This document shows, piece after piece, positions 11,217 to 20,400 of a stretch of DNA of 64,000 nucleotides. Every line of letters starts with the position of its first letter. Position 1 is the stretch's first letter. The DNA is from Cladopsammia gracilis (lineage: Eukaryota > Cnidaria > Anthozoa > Scleractinia > Dendrophylliidae): NCBI GenBank assembly GCA_022457155.1, contig JAJGOT010000002.1, positions 341,001 to 405,000 of the forward strand. Reading direction: 5' to 3'. The translations under genes were made by a program, and so were the position numbers. The notes under the pieces were generated by a model, which ran no database searches, was not told where the DNA came from, and worked only from the letters and a program-made list of their open reading frames with translations.

Positions 11217-11645
11217 ATGTGGAGCAAAGTTTCTTGTTTAAGGAAACATCACAATGGCCTCCAACCACTGATCTTCAGATCTGAAGTCCAACATGTCAAT
11301 CACTACTTTACAGCGCCTCCACTTGATGAAGGATGGTTAAATGGCCTTTAATGTTGCATTTAAGTTTACTTTTAACCTCAGATAATCTCAATTTAATAAC
11401 ACAAAGAAAGTTTAAGTGGAAATATGCTTGTCAAACGTATTTCTATGTTCCCATTTAAAAAAATGTTATTGTCTTTCAGGGCTGGTTTGCGATCGGGCGA
11501 TATCATCACAAAAATTAATGGCAAAAACACCGAATCCTCTAAACAAGTGTACCAACATGTACATAAAGGAGAAACTCTCAAAATAGAGGTGAAAAGAGGG
11601 GAACAATATTTTAACTACGCTGTTCAGCCGGAAGTTGTGGGATAA
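4819..11645 (+). CDS. HTRA2: HtrA2/Omi mitochondrial serine protease, five exons
   Basis: HtrA2 is a trimeric serine protease of the mitochondrial intermembrane space; it degrades misfolded proteins and, once released, can antagonise IAPs. My splice model joins 4819-5397, 8155-8352, 9358-9390, 10600-10904 and 11480-11645 into 1281 nt (426 aa plus stop); human HTRA2 has 458 aa. Residues 1-45 look like a basic mitochondrial presequence and about 48-62 form a membrane segment. AIPR at 81-84 resembles the IAP-binding tetrapeptide exposed in mature human Omi. The triad is His153 (TNAHVV), Asp183 (ESDLAAV) and Ser263 (GNSGG). The C-terminal PDZ domain begins around RWYIGV and includes [15 protein letters not shown] 4819 is the first in-frame ATG, with A at -3 and G at +4. 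All phases agree. Intron 4 is GC-AG. Its neighbour FHIP2A is convergent. Confidence 0.93.
5430..7160. repeat. Degenerate copies of a poly-G-flanked dispersed repeat (HtrA2 intron 1)
   Basis: Intron 1 is filled with fragments of a dispersed family: G-runs at 5440-5455 and 5606-5620, C-runs near 5988-6000 and 6270-6280, and recurring 'tatgaaagggg', 'ccctattctaga' and 'agggtatagaaat' units in both orientations (5505-5600, 5870-5960, 6130-6220, 6910-7140). Other copies are at about 22738-23165 and 25736-26048. No coding potential is visible. Confidence 0.6.
7181..7437. repeat. Minisatellite of about 65 bp units in HtrA2 intron 1
   Basis: About four imperfect tandem units contain GGGTAGATG, TGTCCAGGAGAGACATCTCTCTAGGC and CAGACATCTCTCAGGACAGACAC. 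The unit itself contains inverted CTCTC/GAGAG motifs. Related dispersed pieces (CACCTCTCCAAGACAGACAC) occur near 8921-8940. Confidence 0.75.
8155..8352 (+). CDS. HTRA2: HtrA2 exon 2 (protease-domain body)
   Basis: Sixty-six codons in phase 0, running from a TTTCAG acceptor to an AAT/GTAATA donor. It encodes the chymotrypsin-fold part with VVAMGSP, ITAGIVS and EYIQTDAAI, all standard HtrA-family signatures. Its 3' end and donor are duplicated 29 bp downstream (see the separate repeat). Confidence 0.9.
8337..8388 (+). repeat. Tandem duplication of the exon 2 5' splice site
   Basis: A 23 bp block (starting AGATGCAGCTATAAATGTAA) that spans the last codons of exon 2 and its GT donor occurs at 8337-8359 and again at 8366-8388. 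The spacer is six bases. Use of the second donor would keep GTA ATA AAT AAG TAG in the message, a stop after four extra codons, so only the upstream donor gives a full protease. Confidence 0.85.
9358..9390 (+). CDS. HTRA2: HtrA2 exon 3, 33-nt microexon with catalytic Ser
   Basis: The exon reads [11 protein letters not shown] and is bounded by TTAAG/ATT and CTG/GTGAGT splice sites. It is 11 codons in phase 0, so skipping it would keep the frame while deleting the catalytic GNSGG motif. Confidence 0.9.
9614..9841. mobile_element. Palindromic MITE in HtrA2 intron 3
   Basis: AGACCATTTTACAGTTG at the left pairs with CAACTGTAAATTGGTCT at the right. The inverted homology continues inward through the 'ggcctttg' and 'gttgac' motifs to a centre near 9735. 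It is about 228 bp, non-coding, and the target duplication is not clear. Confidence 0.7.
10024..10187. mobile_element. MITE with 9-bp target duplication (MULE-type)
   Basis: A 164 bp fold-back element begins TAGCCTGTGAACAGGCTTCT and ends with the reverse complement. It is flanked by TTCAAAGTT at 10015-10023 and 10188-10196. A 9 bp duplication is typical of Mutator-like elements. The terminal motif is itself a near-palindrome (AGCCTGTGAACAGGCT). Confidence 0.8.
10600..10904 (+). CDS. HTRA2: HtrA2 exon 4 (end of protease, start of PDZ)
   Basis: 305 nt from a TTATAG acceptor; it encodes [10 protein letters not shown], the GISFSIPID segment that closes the protease barrel, a linker, and the first PDZ strands (RWYIGV). 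It ends two bases into an Arg codon at CACAG, followed by GCAAGC. The frame would otherwise read on to a stop near 10980. Confidence 0.88.
10905..10910 (+). promoter_or_regulatory. Non-canonical GC 5' splice site (GC-AG intron 4)
   Basis: Only a cut at CAG/GCAAGC joins exon 4 to exon 5 (CTTTCAG/GGCTGG) in the frame that gives the family motif [12 protein letters not shown]. No GT donor at this point would do so. AG/GCAAG matches the known consensus of the minor GC-AG intron class. Confidence 0.8.
11040..11322 (-). mobile_element. tRNA-derived SINE copy, diverged, reverse orientation
   Basis: Read on the minus strand it follows the intact SINE at 54759-55058: a degraded box-A end near 11310, the 'aaactttgctccacattgtct' segment, 'gggtaaccctgcgatggactagcat' and the 'aagctccagc' end. 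A (GA)n run at 11172-11210 has expanded inside it. It lies in HtrA2 intron 4. Confidence 0.75.
11172..11210. repeat. (GA)n microsatellite
   Basis: About 19 uninterrupted AG dinucleotides inside the SINE copy, at the point where the intact SINE reads CTGTCTCTCTCC. It probably grew from that short pyrimidine tract. Confidence 0.9.
11480..11645 (+). CDS. HTRA2: HtrA2 exon 5 (PDZ C-terminus)
   Basis: The exon finishes the PDZ domain ([14 protein letters not shown], then a final EVKRG strand) and stops with TAA at 11643-11645. A possible AATAAA signal lies at 11918-11923. Confidence 0.88.
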
Positions 11646-12339
11646 AACCATCAGATCATAAAGCTGAAAAAAGAGACAGTTATAAAGCTACGATGTAAGA
11701 GGATGATCAATTCTTCTGAATAATTTATCTAAAATTATTGTTACTTGAAGTGTATTATTGATAAGTGCAGTAAACAGGCTTTGGAAGCCGATTTTAGTGG
11801 GTCCATCTTTTGGCTCCGTTGCCTTGAAGTCCTGTCAAAATTAATGACTTTTCTTTGATTTATGTCTGCCACACTCAAGTGCAGTGTCTGTGATTGGCAA
11901 CCGTTATAAGCAAGCAAAATAAAAACTCTGAAGAACTTGCAAGGCACATGCAAAGGCAAGGAGGTAAGCAGTGTTTTCAGTTGTACATCGTACAGGTGAC
12001 TGTGAACGTCAAAAATTTTTCAACACCATGTAATCCATTTGACAGTTAACCTCAAACCTTCTCAATACAGACACCAAAGGGGCAGAGCCCAGTGCCGTTA
12101 TTATGAAGGTGCCAATTTGTAAGAATTTCAGCCCACAGCGGTGTCTGGAAAGAGAGGTTTAACTGTAGTATTTAATAATAAATTATTTTCCCACAGAATA
12201 TCTTTTTTATTACAAATATCTCTTCCTGATTCATCTAATATAGCATAGCCACCTTTCTGTCCCAACCATATCACACCATAGGTGCCATTGCAACTAACAT
12301 TTCAGCACTGGTGACCTAATTAAAATAATAATGACAATA

Positions 12340-12521
12340 GACAAATTCGGCTAACGCATTGTTGTACCCAATTCAAACCTTCTGGGAATAAGATTCTTTG
12401 TTCACAATATTTCCATATAATTTCCATGCCAATGCTTCATTGATATGCAAATATGACGAACAAAGAGTTCTAATCCCAAAAGGTTTGAATTGGGTACAAC
12501 AATGCGTTAGCCGAATTTGTC
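12340..12521. mobile_element. Palindromic MITE with TA flanks
   Basis: Inverted arms of over 50 bp start GACAAATTCGGCTAACGCAT and end with the reverse complement. TA flanks both sides at 12338-12339 and 12522-12523, compatible with a Tc1/mariner-type duplication. The centre (12400-12450) contains TTTCCATATAATTTCCATG. Confidence 0.75.
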
Positions 12522-12542
12522 TATCTGGCAGCTAAATATTAA

Positions 12543-12713
12543 CTAAGGGTCTGGTCACACTACAGTCAAAAACAAAAATTAGTCTGTGCAAAATGACATA
12601 AAAACAAAAACATTCCACAAAAAGCGTGTTCCACCAGAGCGGTTTCTTTTGTTTTCCTCGATTTTTGCATGGGATAATTTTTGTTTTTGACTGTAGTGCG
12701 ACCAGGCCCTTAG
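12543..12713. mobile_element. Palindromic MITE, CTAAGGG ends
   Basis: The left arm CTAAGGGTCTGGTCACACTA pairs with the right end (TAGTGCGACCAGGCCCTTAG). The arms extend through AGTCAAAAACAAAAATT. It starts 21 bp after the previous element ends. No coding sequence and no certain target duplication. Confidence 0.7.
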
Positions 12714-12834
12714 AGGATTTTCTCATTATGATAATATAAGTTATATATTTGTCTCTGTAACACCAGTAAAAGCAACTGTTGCTTAATCTCATGGTAAAGA
12801 AAATAACAAACAACTGAAAATACAGTTAACAATA

Positions 12835-13212
12835 GAAGGCCTCCCAGCAAGAATGTCCGAAGTAGCTTTTTGGAACATTTTCACTGCAATCATAGATTTT
12901 TGGCCTCAAAAGGGACTCACTTGCCAAAATCTTGACTGGATCATGTAAATGTGAGTGAAAGGATTTCAACAAGGTCAATAAATCTTCCATCTTTAAACAT
13001 AATAAAATTTAACTTGAAAAGATACATGGGTGTCCTAAGGCCCAAAACATTTTTTCTCAAAGATGTGGATTTTCTTCCCCATTTTGGATCTGTTTTAAGT
13101 ATCTTAATAATAATAAATCATTAATTTGACAAAACTGTGCTTTTGAAGGCCTAAAACATTTTTAGTGAAAGTTGCCAAAGAATACTCAGGACATTCTTGC
13201 TGGGAGGCCTTC
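12835..13212. mobile_element. MITE with GAAGGCCTCCCAGC ends
   Basis: The termini GAAGGCCTCCCAGCAAGAAT and its reverse complement enclose about 378 bp. The words 'ttttggcct' and 'aggcctaaaac' recur inside it. It is non-coding and the superfamily is unassigned. Confidence 0.7.
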
Positions 13213-13405
13213 AATTCTGAATGTTTGTTGTAGACTTCATAATGGAGTATTCTGACATGTGCATTATCGAGCACAATTAAGACTTCCAAATTTTAAACAG
13301 TCATGTTCTCAGAGCCCTTTCTCCTCCATTTTTAACCAGTAAAGGTTATGAATAAGTAAACGTGTGCACACAAGAGTTGGAAAGATGCACTCATACAAAA
13401 TCTTG

Positions 13406-13705
13406 AGGCATGATCCATTCAACCAAAATGTCTGAAAATTACAGTCCAAAACTGAATGAATAGGTTCAGTTCAACCTAAGAACCTGAACTCCCTTAAATG
13501 GCAGGAAATTGAGCCTGCCATTCAAGTTGACCCCTTCTTTTGTTTGGACCAAAATTTCTGGAAATGTTTGGTTTAATTAATCACACTCAACATCCACCAT
13601 TTTAAATCTGGGCAGGAAATTAAACTGGACCAGTTAAAAATTAAGTCACATTCCATTCACCACCAAGCAATTTTGGGAATTCTGGTTGAATGGATCTGGC
13701 CCTTG
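13406..13705. mobile_element. MITE with GATCCATTCAACCA inverted ends
   Basis: GATCCATTCAACCAAAAT near 13411 pairs with the reverse complement ending at about 13698, with imperfect continuation into AAAATT. The interior has repeated 'tggcaggaaattgag' and 'gggcaggaaattaaa' words. The exact ends are uncertain by several bases. Confidence 0.55.
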
Positions 13706-14205
13706 TAAGTAAGTAATTTATTTAAGGAGGAAACCACATCACCCATGGGTGGTTTTCATGAGGGAACTCCATATAAAAGTTAATTACACTCTGTACTCAC
13801 ACTCTGATCTGTAGGTCCCTTAAATAAGTTATGTGCTAAAACCAGTCAAAACCTGAGAAAACATGGTAAGGACTTACTGACCCATTTCAAGTTTAATAGA
13901 AATATTACTAAATAAACTTTGCAAGGCACAACACAACACATAATGAATCTTCTGGCAATCTCTTATAGGTTAAATTGTGTTTTGAAAATAACCTGTGTTT
14001 TCCACACCAATTACCAAGAATTAAGAATCTCCATAAGAATTTTCTAATAATAAATTATTGTATTCTCTTGGCACCCAATAAAAAGGGTGTGAAAATAATC
14101 TTTATGTTTTGCACTAAAATGAGGCCTAAGGTGAACACCATCATGATCAAAGTTCAGTCTCCATAAAAATGTTGAAGTGAATCAATGCACCATGTTCTAC
14201 ACCAG

Positions 14206-14343
14206 CGGGGGTGTAGCTAAGAAAAAACTGAGCAGGCTCATTAACAAGCCCAGCCGGTTTTTCTGGCTTGTACACCTTCAAAACCACCCAAAGTCTTTGT
14301 TTTCTAGTGAAATTAGCCGGTAGCTGACTCTTAGCTACATCCC
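14206..14343. mobile_element. Short inverted-repeat element beside the FHIP2A stop
   Basis: GGGTGTAGCTAAGA at the left and TCTTAGCTACATCCC at the right bracket about 138 bp that also contain paired AGCCGGTTTTTC/TTAGCCGGTAGC words. It probably lies within or just beyond the FHIP2A 3' UTR. Confidence 0.5.
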
Positions 14344-14470
14344 AGCACCAAACAAACTCTTCTTGATATGAGGTGTACTTGGTAGGTGGACCAGATGCTA
14401 TACAAGTTTTTGCAAATTTGTTGATCCAGAAGTGCAGAAACTCCCTGTACTTGAAGTAAACTAGCTGAGG

Positions 14471-17400
14471 TTACCGACCTTGCACTCTTTCTGTAGCTTT
14501 CACAAATGCAATAGCAGCCAATTCCTGTAACAAAGAGTAGTGTTGTTTTTCCTTTTTAACTAGATTTAGTTTTACTACACTTTTCCCAAAGAAACTGGGT
14601 AAAACTGCATCTTTGGAACTGTTCTTTTCACAAGAGATTGTGCTGTGAGTCGCAGGAAATGAAAAGAAGGATAATCTACTTTTTACTAGCTGCAAGATAC
14701 CTACAGGGTGTCATGCAATATGGAGGGTTAAGAAAATAGGAGAATAGGACGTTGTATGATGCATTACACTCCTGTATATCCTTTAAAATACTCTCAAAAG
14801 TTTCCAAGGAAAGGAACAGGTGCTTGTCAATAGCCTGGGAGTATTCTGCCCCCCTCCCCCCAAAAAACATTTGAAGGTTTTGACTTGTGGACTGCTTAAT
14901 TTCTTGGAACTACAAAGCAGCATCTTTAAGTTGCTTGAAAACATTATATCTTATATCTATCTTATTATAATTTTATCTGAATCACAATTTTAAGCATTTC
15001 ATAAAAAAATAGGAGAAATTATAAAACAACACAACCAGACTACATCCAGGTGGTATAAATGATGTCTCCCTCACCTTACAAAATTCCTCCAATACAATTG
15101 CAGCTTCAAGAAGGTTACTTTCACTAAGACTGAAAACAAAGAAAACATTTGTATGATTGTAATACAAAACAGTAATAACTGCAAGTGTTATAACACTTTC
15201 AAATCAAATTATTTTTTGTTAAGTTGTGATATCACTTTAGGACACCATATACCTCTTGTGTTCAGGTGATGTTGCAAGACCCATTAACTGTCTTCTAACA
15301 GCAATAACATTTCTCTGAAAGTTTGGAATTCTTTGTATTCTACCCTTTAGATCTTGTACAACCTGCAAGTTAAGATGTAAAATAAAGCAATGATCAAAAC
15401 TTGACCAATCACTCTTGAATCTTGACAGCCAATGTCTTGGTTGGTCAGTGAGGGTGACTGTTTGATTGACTGTACACTGTATGTATACAAAATGACATAC
15501 TCACATTTTGAAGAGTGGAGTGTAGAGAGCGACAGTCTGGTGCCAGAGGTAAGGAGGCATTGAGGAGATACTCTTGGAGCTGAGGATGTTTAAACTGAGA
15601 CAACAGTGCTATCACACTTGTCACTTGAAGGTTCACATCATATGGCTGTATAGAAGATGAAGTACGATTAAACTCTCTTGAGTGACAGTTCTACTTAAAG
15701 GAGCTACATGTATATTACCAATATTGTAGTGTTACTTAAAAAAACCAAAAGATATCTCTTACATCAGTGGAAACCCCAAAATAATGGTCCAGCTTTGCTT
15801 AAAATTATTCTACTAGTGGTCTTAGATTAAAAGTACTGTAAGTGTCTTTGGCTGCAGATGGCCTGCAGGATGAAAATGGATTGCAACTTGAAAATATTTA
15901 CTCTCTCTCTTGTGGCTTGGAAAAATCACTAAAATTAATAGTGATTATGATGTGTTCTCCCTTTGGAAAATTATTTAATTTCTTCCTCTTAGTGTTCAAT
16001 GAACAAAGGAAGAAAAGGAAAAAAACGTGGAAGATATTCATTAAGAATAATTGCTCTGATCACCACAACATACTTGATCTAGTAGTCTCTGTAGTTTCTT
16101 GAAAAGCATGTTTAAGAATGCACCTTCATAAAATACATCTCTGTTGTCTTCCACATCTTAAAATGAACAAAAACAATAGGACATGTAGTTATTATAGAGA
16201 TTATGAATCACAATCATTTGACCATGCAAGACAAAAGAACTTGTATTAACCCTACAATTCCCAAAATCAAAATAGAAATTCTCCTTTCTTGTCCCTATTC
16301 ATTTCTTATAACACCAACAGTAGTAGGAAGGTTTTATTTGAATGCTCACACTTCCAGGTTGTATCAACAGACTCAACATTAGAACCATTCTACATGAGTG
16401 GAGGTCAAAGGGTTAATCCTTTAAGCACCAGTAGTGATCAGCATCAAAGTTCTCCTTGTAATAAAATTATGAATGTTTAATCAATAATTTTTCCTATGGT
16501 ACTCTTTATTACACTGCAAATTGTGATTATAACTTTGAAGTTTGTAGATGAAACCCAAAGTGTGACCAAACAAGTGAAAGGCATTGGACAGAAGTCTCCT
16601 GTGGTTCAGTTTCAGTAAAGTAACTTACCAGGAGGTGGGATTGGAGTTGAGGGCCAGTCAAAAGTGCTGGTCTGTAAAGCACGCTGGTTGCACTGAAAGA
16701 CCAAAAGTTTAATGCCAGTTAAACATTTTTTTTTGAGACAGGTATCACAAATTCACAATCATACAAAAAGGAAATTCTACTCTGCTGAATGTAGACATGT
16801 AATTGCACAATAGGCCAGTGATTATCTCAGTTTATCACAGTATAAAATGGGCAGGGCCCAGTTGCATAAAACAACATAAGATTAATTGGGATTTTCTGCA
16901 ACCAATTCTGCAAATCCTACTTATTCTTAAGTTGCTTTATGCAAATGGTTCTAGGAGTGTAACTATAACCCCTGAGTGAGATGCTTGCATGTCAACTGCA
17001 GGTTAACATTCCCCCTTCCCATAGGATCTGTAACACTGTTTGACACTACATGTAGTACCCATTTGTACAAAAATGTGAGGCAAGGTGTCTTTAGCATATT
17101 AAATCCCAATAGTGGGAACATGAAATCTGAAAGATCTGCTTTGTGCTAGTGATAAGAGGAAAAATTATCAAGACATTAAAATTAACAAACTATATGACCA
17201 CAGCAAAACTGTCATCATAAATTAGGTAAAAATGACTAATAGCTCCCCCAAAAACATGTCGGCCGACAGACGACCAACAGTCGGCCGACAAACAGCCAAC
17301 AGTCGGCCGACAGTTCATGCACAAGGAGGGAATCTAAGAGTCATTAATCAATCAATCAATCAATCAATCAATCAACTTTATTTATACATGATTATAATAG

Positions 17401-20400
17401 AAGCTATAAGCCTATGGGATCATGTAACTAAATAAACTGCATTCCATAGGGAAGAACCTCTGTATGAGACAGAGTGCTGTAAAAATTTTGTGTTAAAGCA
17501 CGGGATTACAAGCATGGCTAGTGTTCCAAATGCATATCTTTCAATTATTTTGGGGAAGGTTTAAAATACCTCCAAAGCCAGAGTTTGAAATTCATGCAAA
17601 TTTTGTGTTGTCAAAGACTGAATAAAAGGGTAGTTTAATACATACATTCCCCACTCTTGTCACAGAGTAAAAGTTAAGACACAATACAATGGTGACAACC
17701 ACCTGGACATTAACTATTAAAATGTATTCATGCTACATTTTAACTAATGTACCACCTGTAACTCTTGATAACAGTTGAAATTACTGCACTGTGTAAGGAA
17801 CTTGTAAGATCCAAGTGTAAGATTTTTTTCCCATAATTAATTTCATCCCTTTGTTTAGTTTCTCTGTGTGAATTTAGGTGTTCAGTTCTTTGTGTTATTT
17901 AGCGCCCCCTCATTAGCGTCTCTTTGGTTGCTTTGGTTTTCTATTCTGCATATTTAACGATATTTTTACATCGCCGTTAGCAGTGCAATTTTTGCAGTTC
18001 ATTCTAGTCCGCGCTAAGCGCAGTTCTTTTTAGTGTTCCAAGTGCCTTCGTCGCATTTTATGCAGTTCGCTACAACAGCAGTTTTCTCTGGCTGTAACAA
18101 TGTAAGTGTGTTTCACAGTCCTCGCTTATCGCAGTTTCGTTGTTTCTTTATGTTGAATTTTTCTTAGTCGCAACTTGTAATTTTTTGCTCTTTTACTGTT
18201 TTTTAGTTTCAACCCACACACAGCTCGTTCTTCATATCACGTCTCTTCGTATCAAATAAACCTTCGCTTGAATAGTGGATTTGTTGGCGTTGTTGTCATT
18301 TCTGGCCACGAGAGCTATTCGCTTACTGCAGTTTTCAGTACTAATAATATATATTATACATGTATAGTATGCACTCAGTTTTCTACACAAAATTACATGC
18401 AATGTACCTGTCTGTGAGCATCTCTTAGGTAAGTGTCATAACCTGTGTCTCCTGTTAGAGCTGATGTCTTTATCTCATCAGGTACTAAGGAAATAAAACT
18501 GACATACATCTCTTGTTTAGAGACTAGATAACCATTTTTAAAAAGGAGTTACTGACAAACAACAAACCAGATTAGTCATTTTACACAGTACGTCAACAGC
18601 TACCTGAACATTAAGTGAAGGTAAAGTTGCACGCAAGCCACAGGAAAGACAGACAAAGCAGAGCAAAGTTTCTTGTTTAAGGAAACAACACAATGGCAGA
18701 AACCAGGCCTTGAACCACTGACCTCAAGGCTGGAAGTGCAACACCATCATGCCTCCACATCTGAACTTTTAGTTACCTTATTATCACTTATTTTTGCGAG
18801 ACTTAATTTTCGCAATTTAAAAAATTTCGCGAAATTAAAGACGCGAATTTTAGCGACCTTTATAAAATCCTTTATTTAAGTTTTCAGTCTGCTAGGAGTT
18901 TACATATGAGTAGGAGGGCTCAAATTTCAGTTTGAGTGTAATAGTGCCTTGGTTGCTTATATCAGTGTACTTTTAAAAGATGTTTACTGTGTTGCTGACA
19001 TTGTTGAACATTTCAGCCAGTTGCTTGTTGCATTGCTATTCTGTTATGTTCTCTTGGTTATGGTTAAATAAAATACAGAAATGGAAGTTTAAAAAACAAA
19101 CACCAGTTACTTGATTCGCGAAATTTAATTACCTTGAAAAACAGTGTTTCGTCAAAATCGCGAAATTTAAGTCCCGTGAAATATTTCTATTCCAAATTCG
19201 CGACATTAAAGTCGTGCGAAAATAGATGATAATAAGGTACTTATTATTATATTAATGGCTTGTTAATGATTTTAACCATGAAATGTGTTCATTCTAACTA
19301 TTGTACCACAAGGTATGTTATGTAATATATCAAACATGAGGAAGGGTGTTTCATCAGGATATCCAAGCACAAAGGTGGGTTGAAAAACAAGGCACAGCCA
19401 AGCTTTTTTATCCCACTTCGAAGTGTTTGGATATCGTGATAAAACACTCTTTCAAGTGTTTGATATAGCTTCTCAAATTGATCATTAAAGGCAGAAAAAA
19501 CAATGGAATATGGTCACCAAAATCTATGCAAATTTATTCTTGCCCAATACTCTCACAAATTTATGCATAGCATTATACTGTAATACATTGTACTGTATTG
19601 TGCCATTCTAGAATGTATCTGGTATGGGCACATAATACAATACAATGCTGTGCATAAATTTGTCGAAGTATTGGACAACCCTCTGCAAAATAGACCAGGT
19701 ATCCAAACCTCCTTCATGGTTCTCATCATAAATTATTAATGAGATTTAGAAGTTGTCTTGCAATGGTGTTGCAAGACAAGTTGCACGAAATATTTCACAG
19801 GTGTGTAGCACTGCCTTTAATCTGTACCTATTGACAACTTGCTCCACTTCATCTCTGTTGCCATTGTCAACAATTTGTGGAGTTCCCAGCCCATCTGGTG
19901 TGAGTGGGGGAGTTGAGGGTGACGTTGGTGATGGTGGGATTGCTGTAAGAGGTGAAGGTGGCGCCAAATGTTCAGCCACTGGCCCATTTTGTGTTGTATC
20001 TCCATTAGGTACTGAAGGCACAGCAAAGTACTTTCTACTCTTTAGATTGCGAAGGGCAAGATTGTTCAAAATAATGTCGCAAGGTTTGTCAAGCAATGTC
20101 TCAAATAGCTTCAAGGTTTCTATGCTGACCTAAAACAGAGAATTAAGTGAGTTAAATTAAGTAAGTAAATAGAATTAAGTAGTAAGAATTAAGTAAGTTA
20201 GTGAGAGTAAGAAGTGAGTTTGAAAAAGTAAACACTGTATACTTTTTGGACTGAGTTTAGTTGGCCAAGGAGGAATTTACTTGGCTCAAGGCATAACACA
20301 TGTTCACAAAAAGGTTAAATTACGGCAGATTTAGACAACAGTTTTTAAAACATGATTCAGCTGCTATGATTTGTGTCATATTTCAGTTAACCATAAAATA

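Larger units (their letters stand above)
11646..14470. other. Convergent intergenic region with stacked palindromic elements
   Basis: Between the HtrA2 stop and the FHIP2A stop there is no gene that I can support. AATAAA occurs at 11918-11923 and 12177-12182. The rest is dominated by the palindromic elements listed separately (12340-12521, 12543-12713, 12835-13212, 13406-13705, 14206-14343). Confidence 0.6.

Noticed and set aside
17800..18300. Solo LTR of a retrotransposon
   Set aside because: The composition is suggestive, but no TG...CA termini with a target duplication could be fixed and no partner copy is in the window.
19753..20133. Plus-strand 126-codon frame
   Set aside because: Antisense of FHIP2A exon 14 (19828-20129), which has good splice sites and homology.
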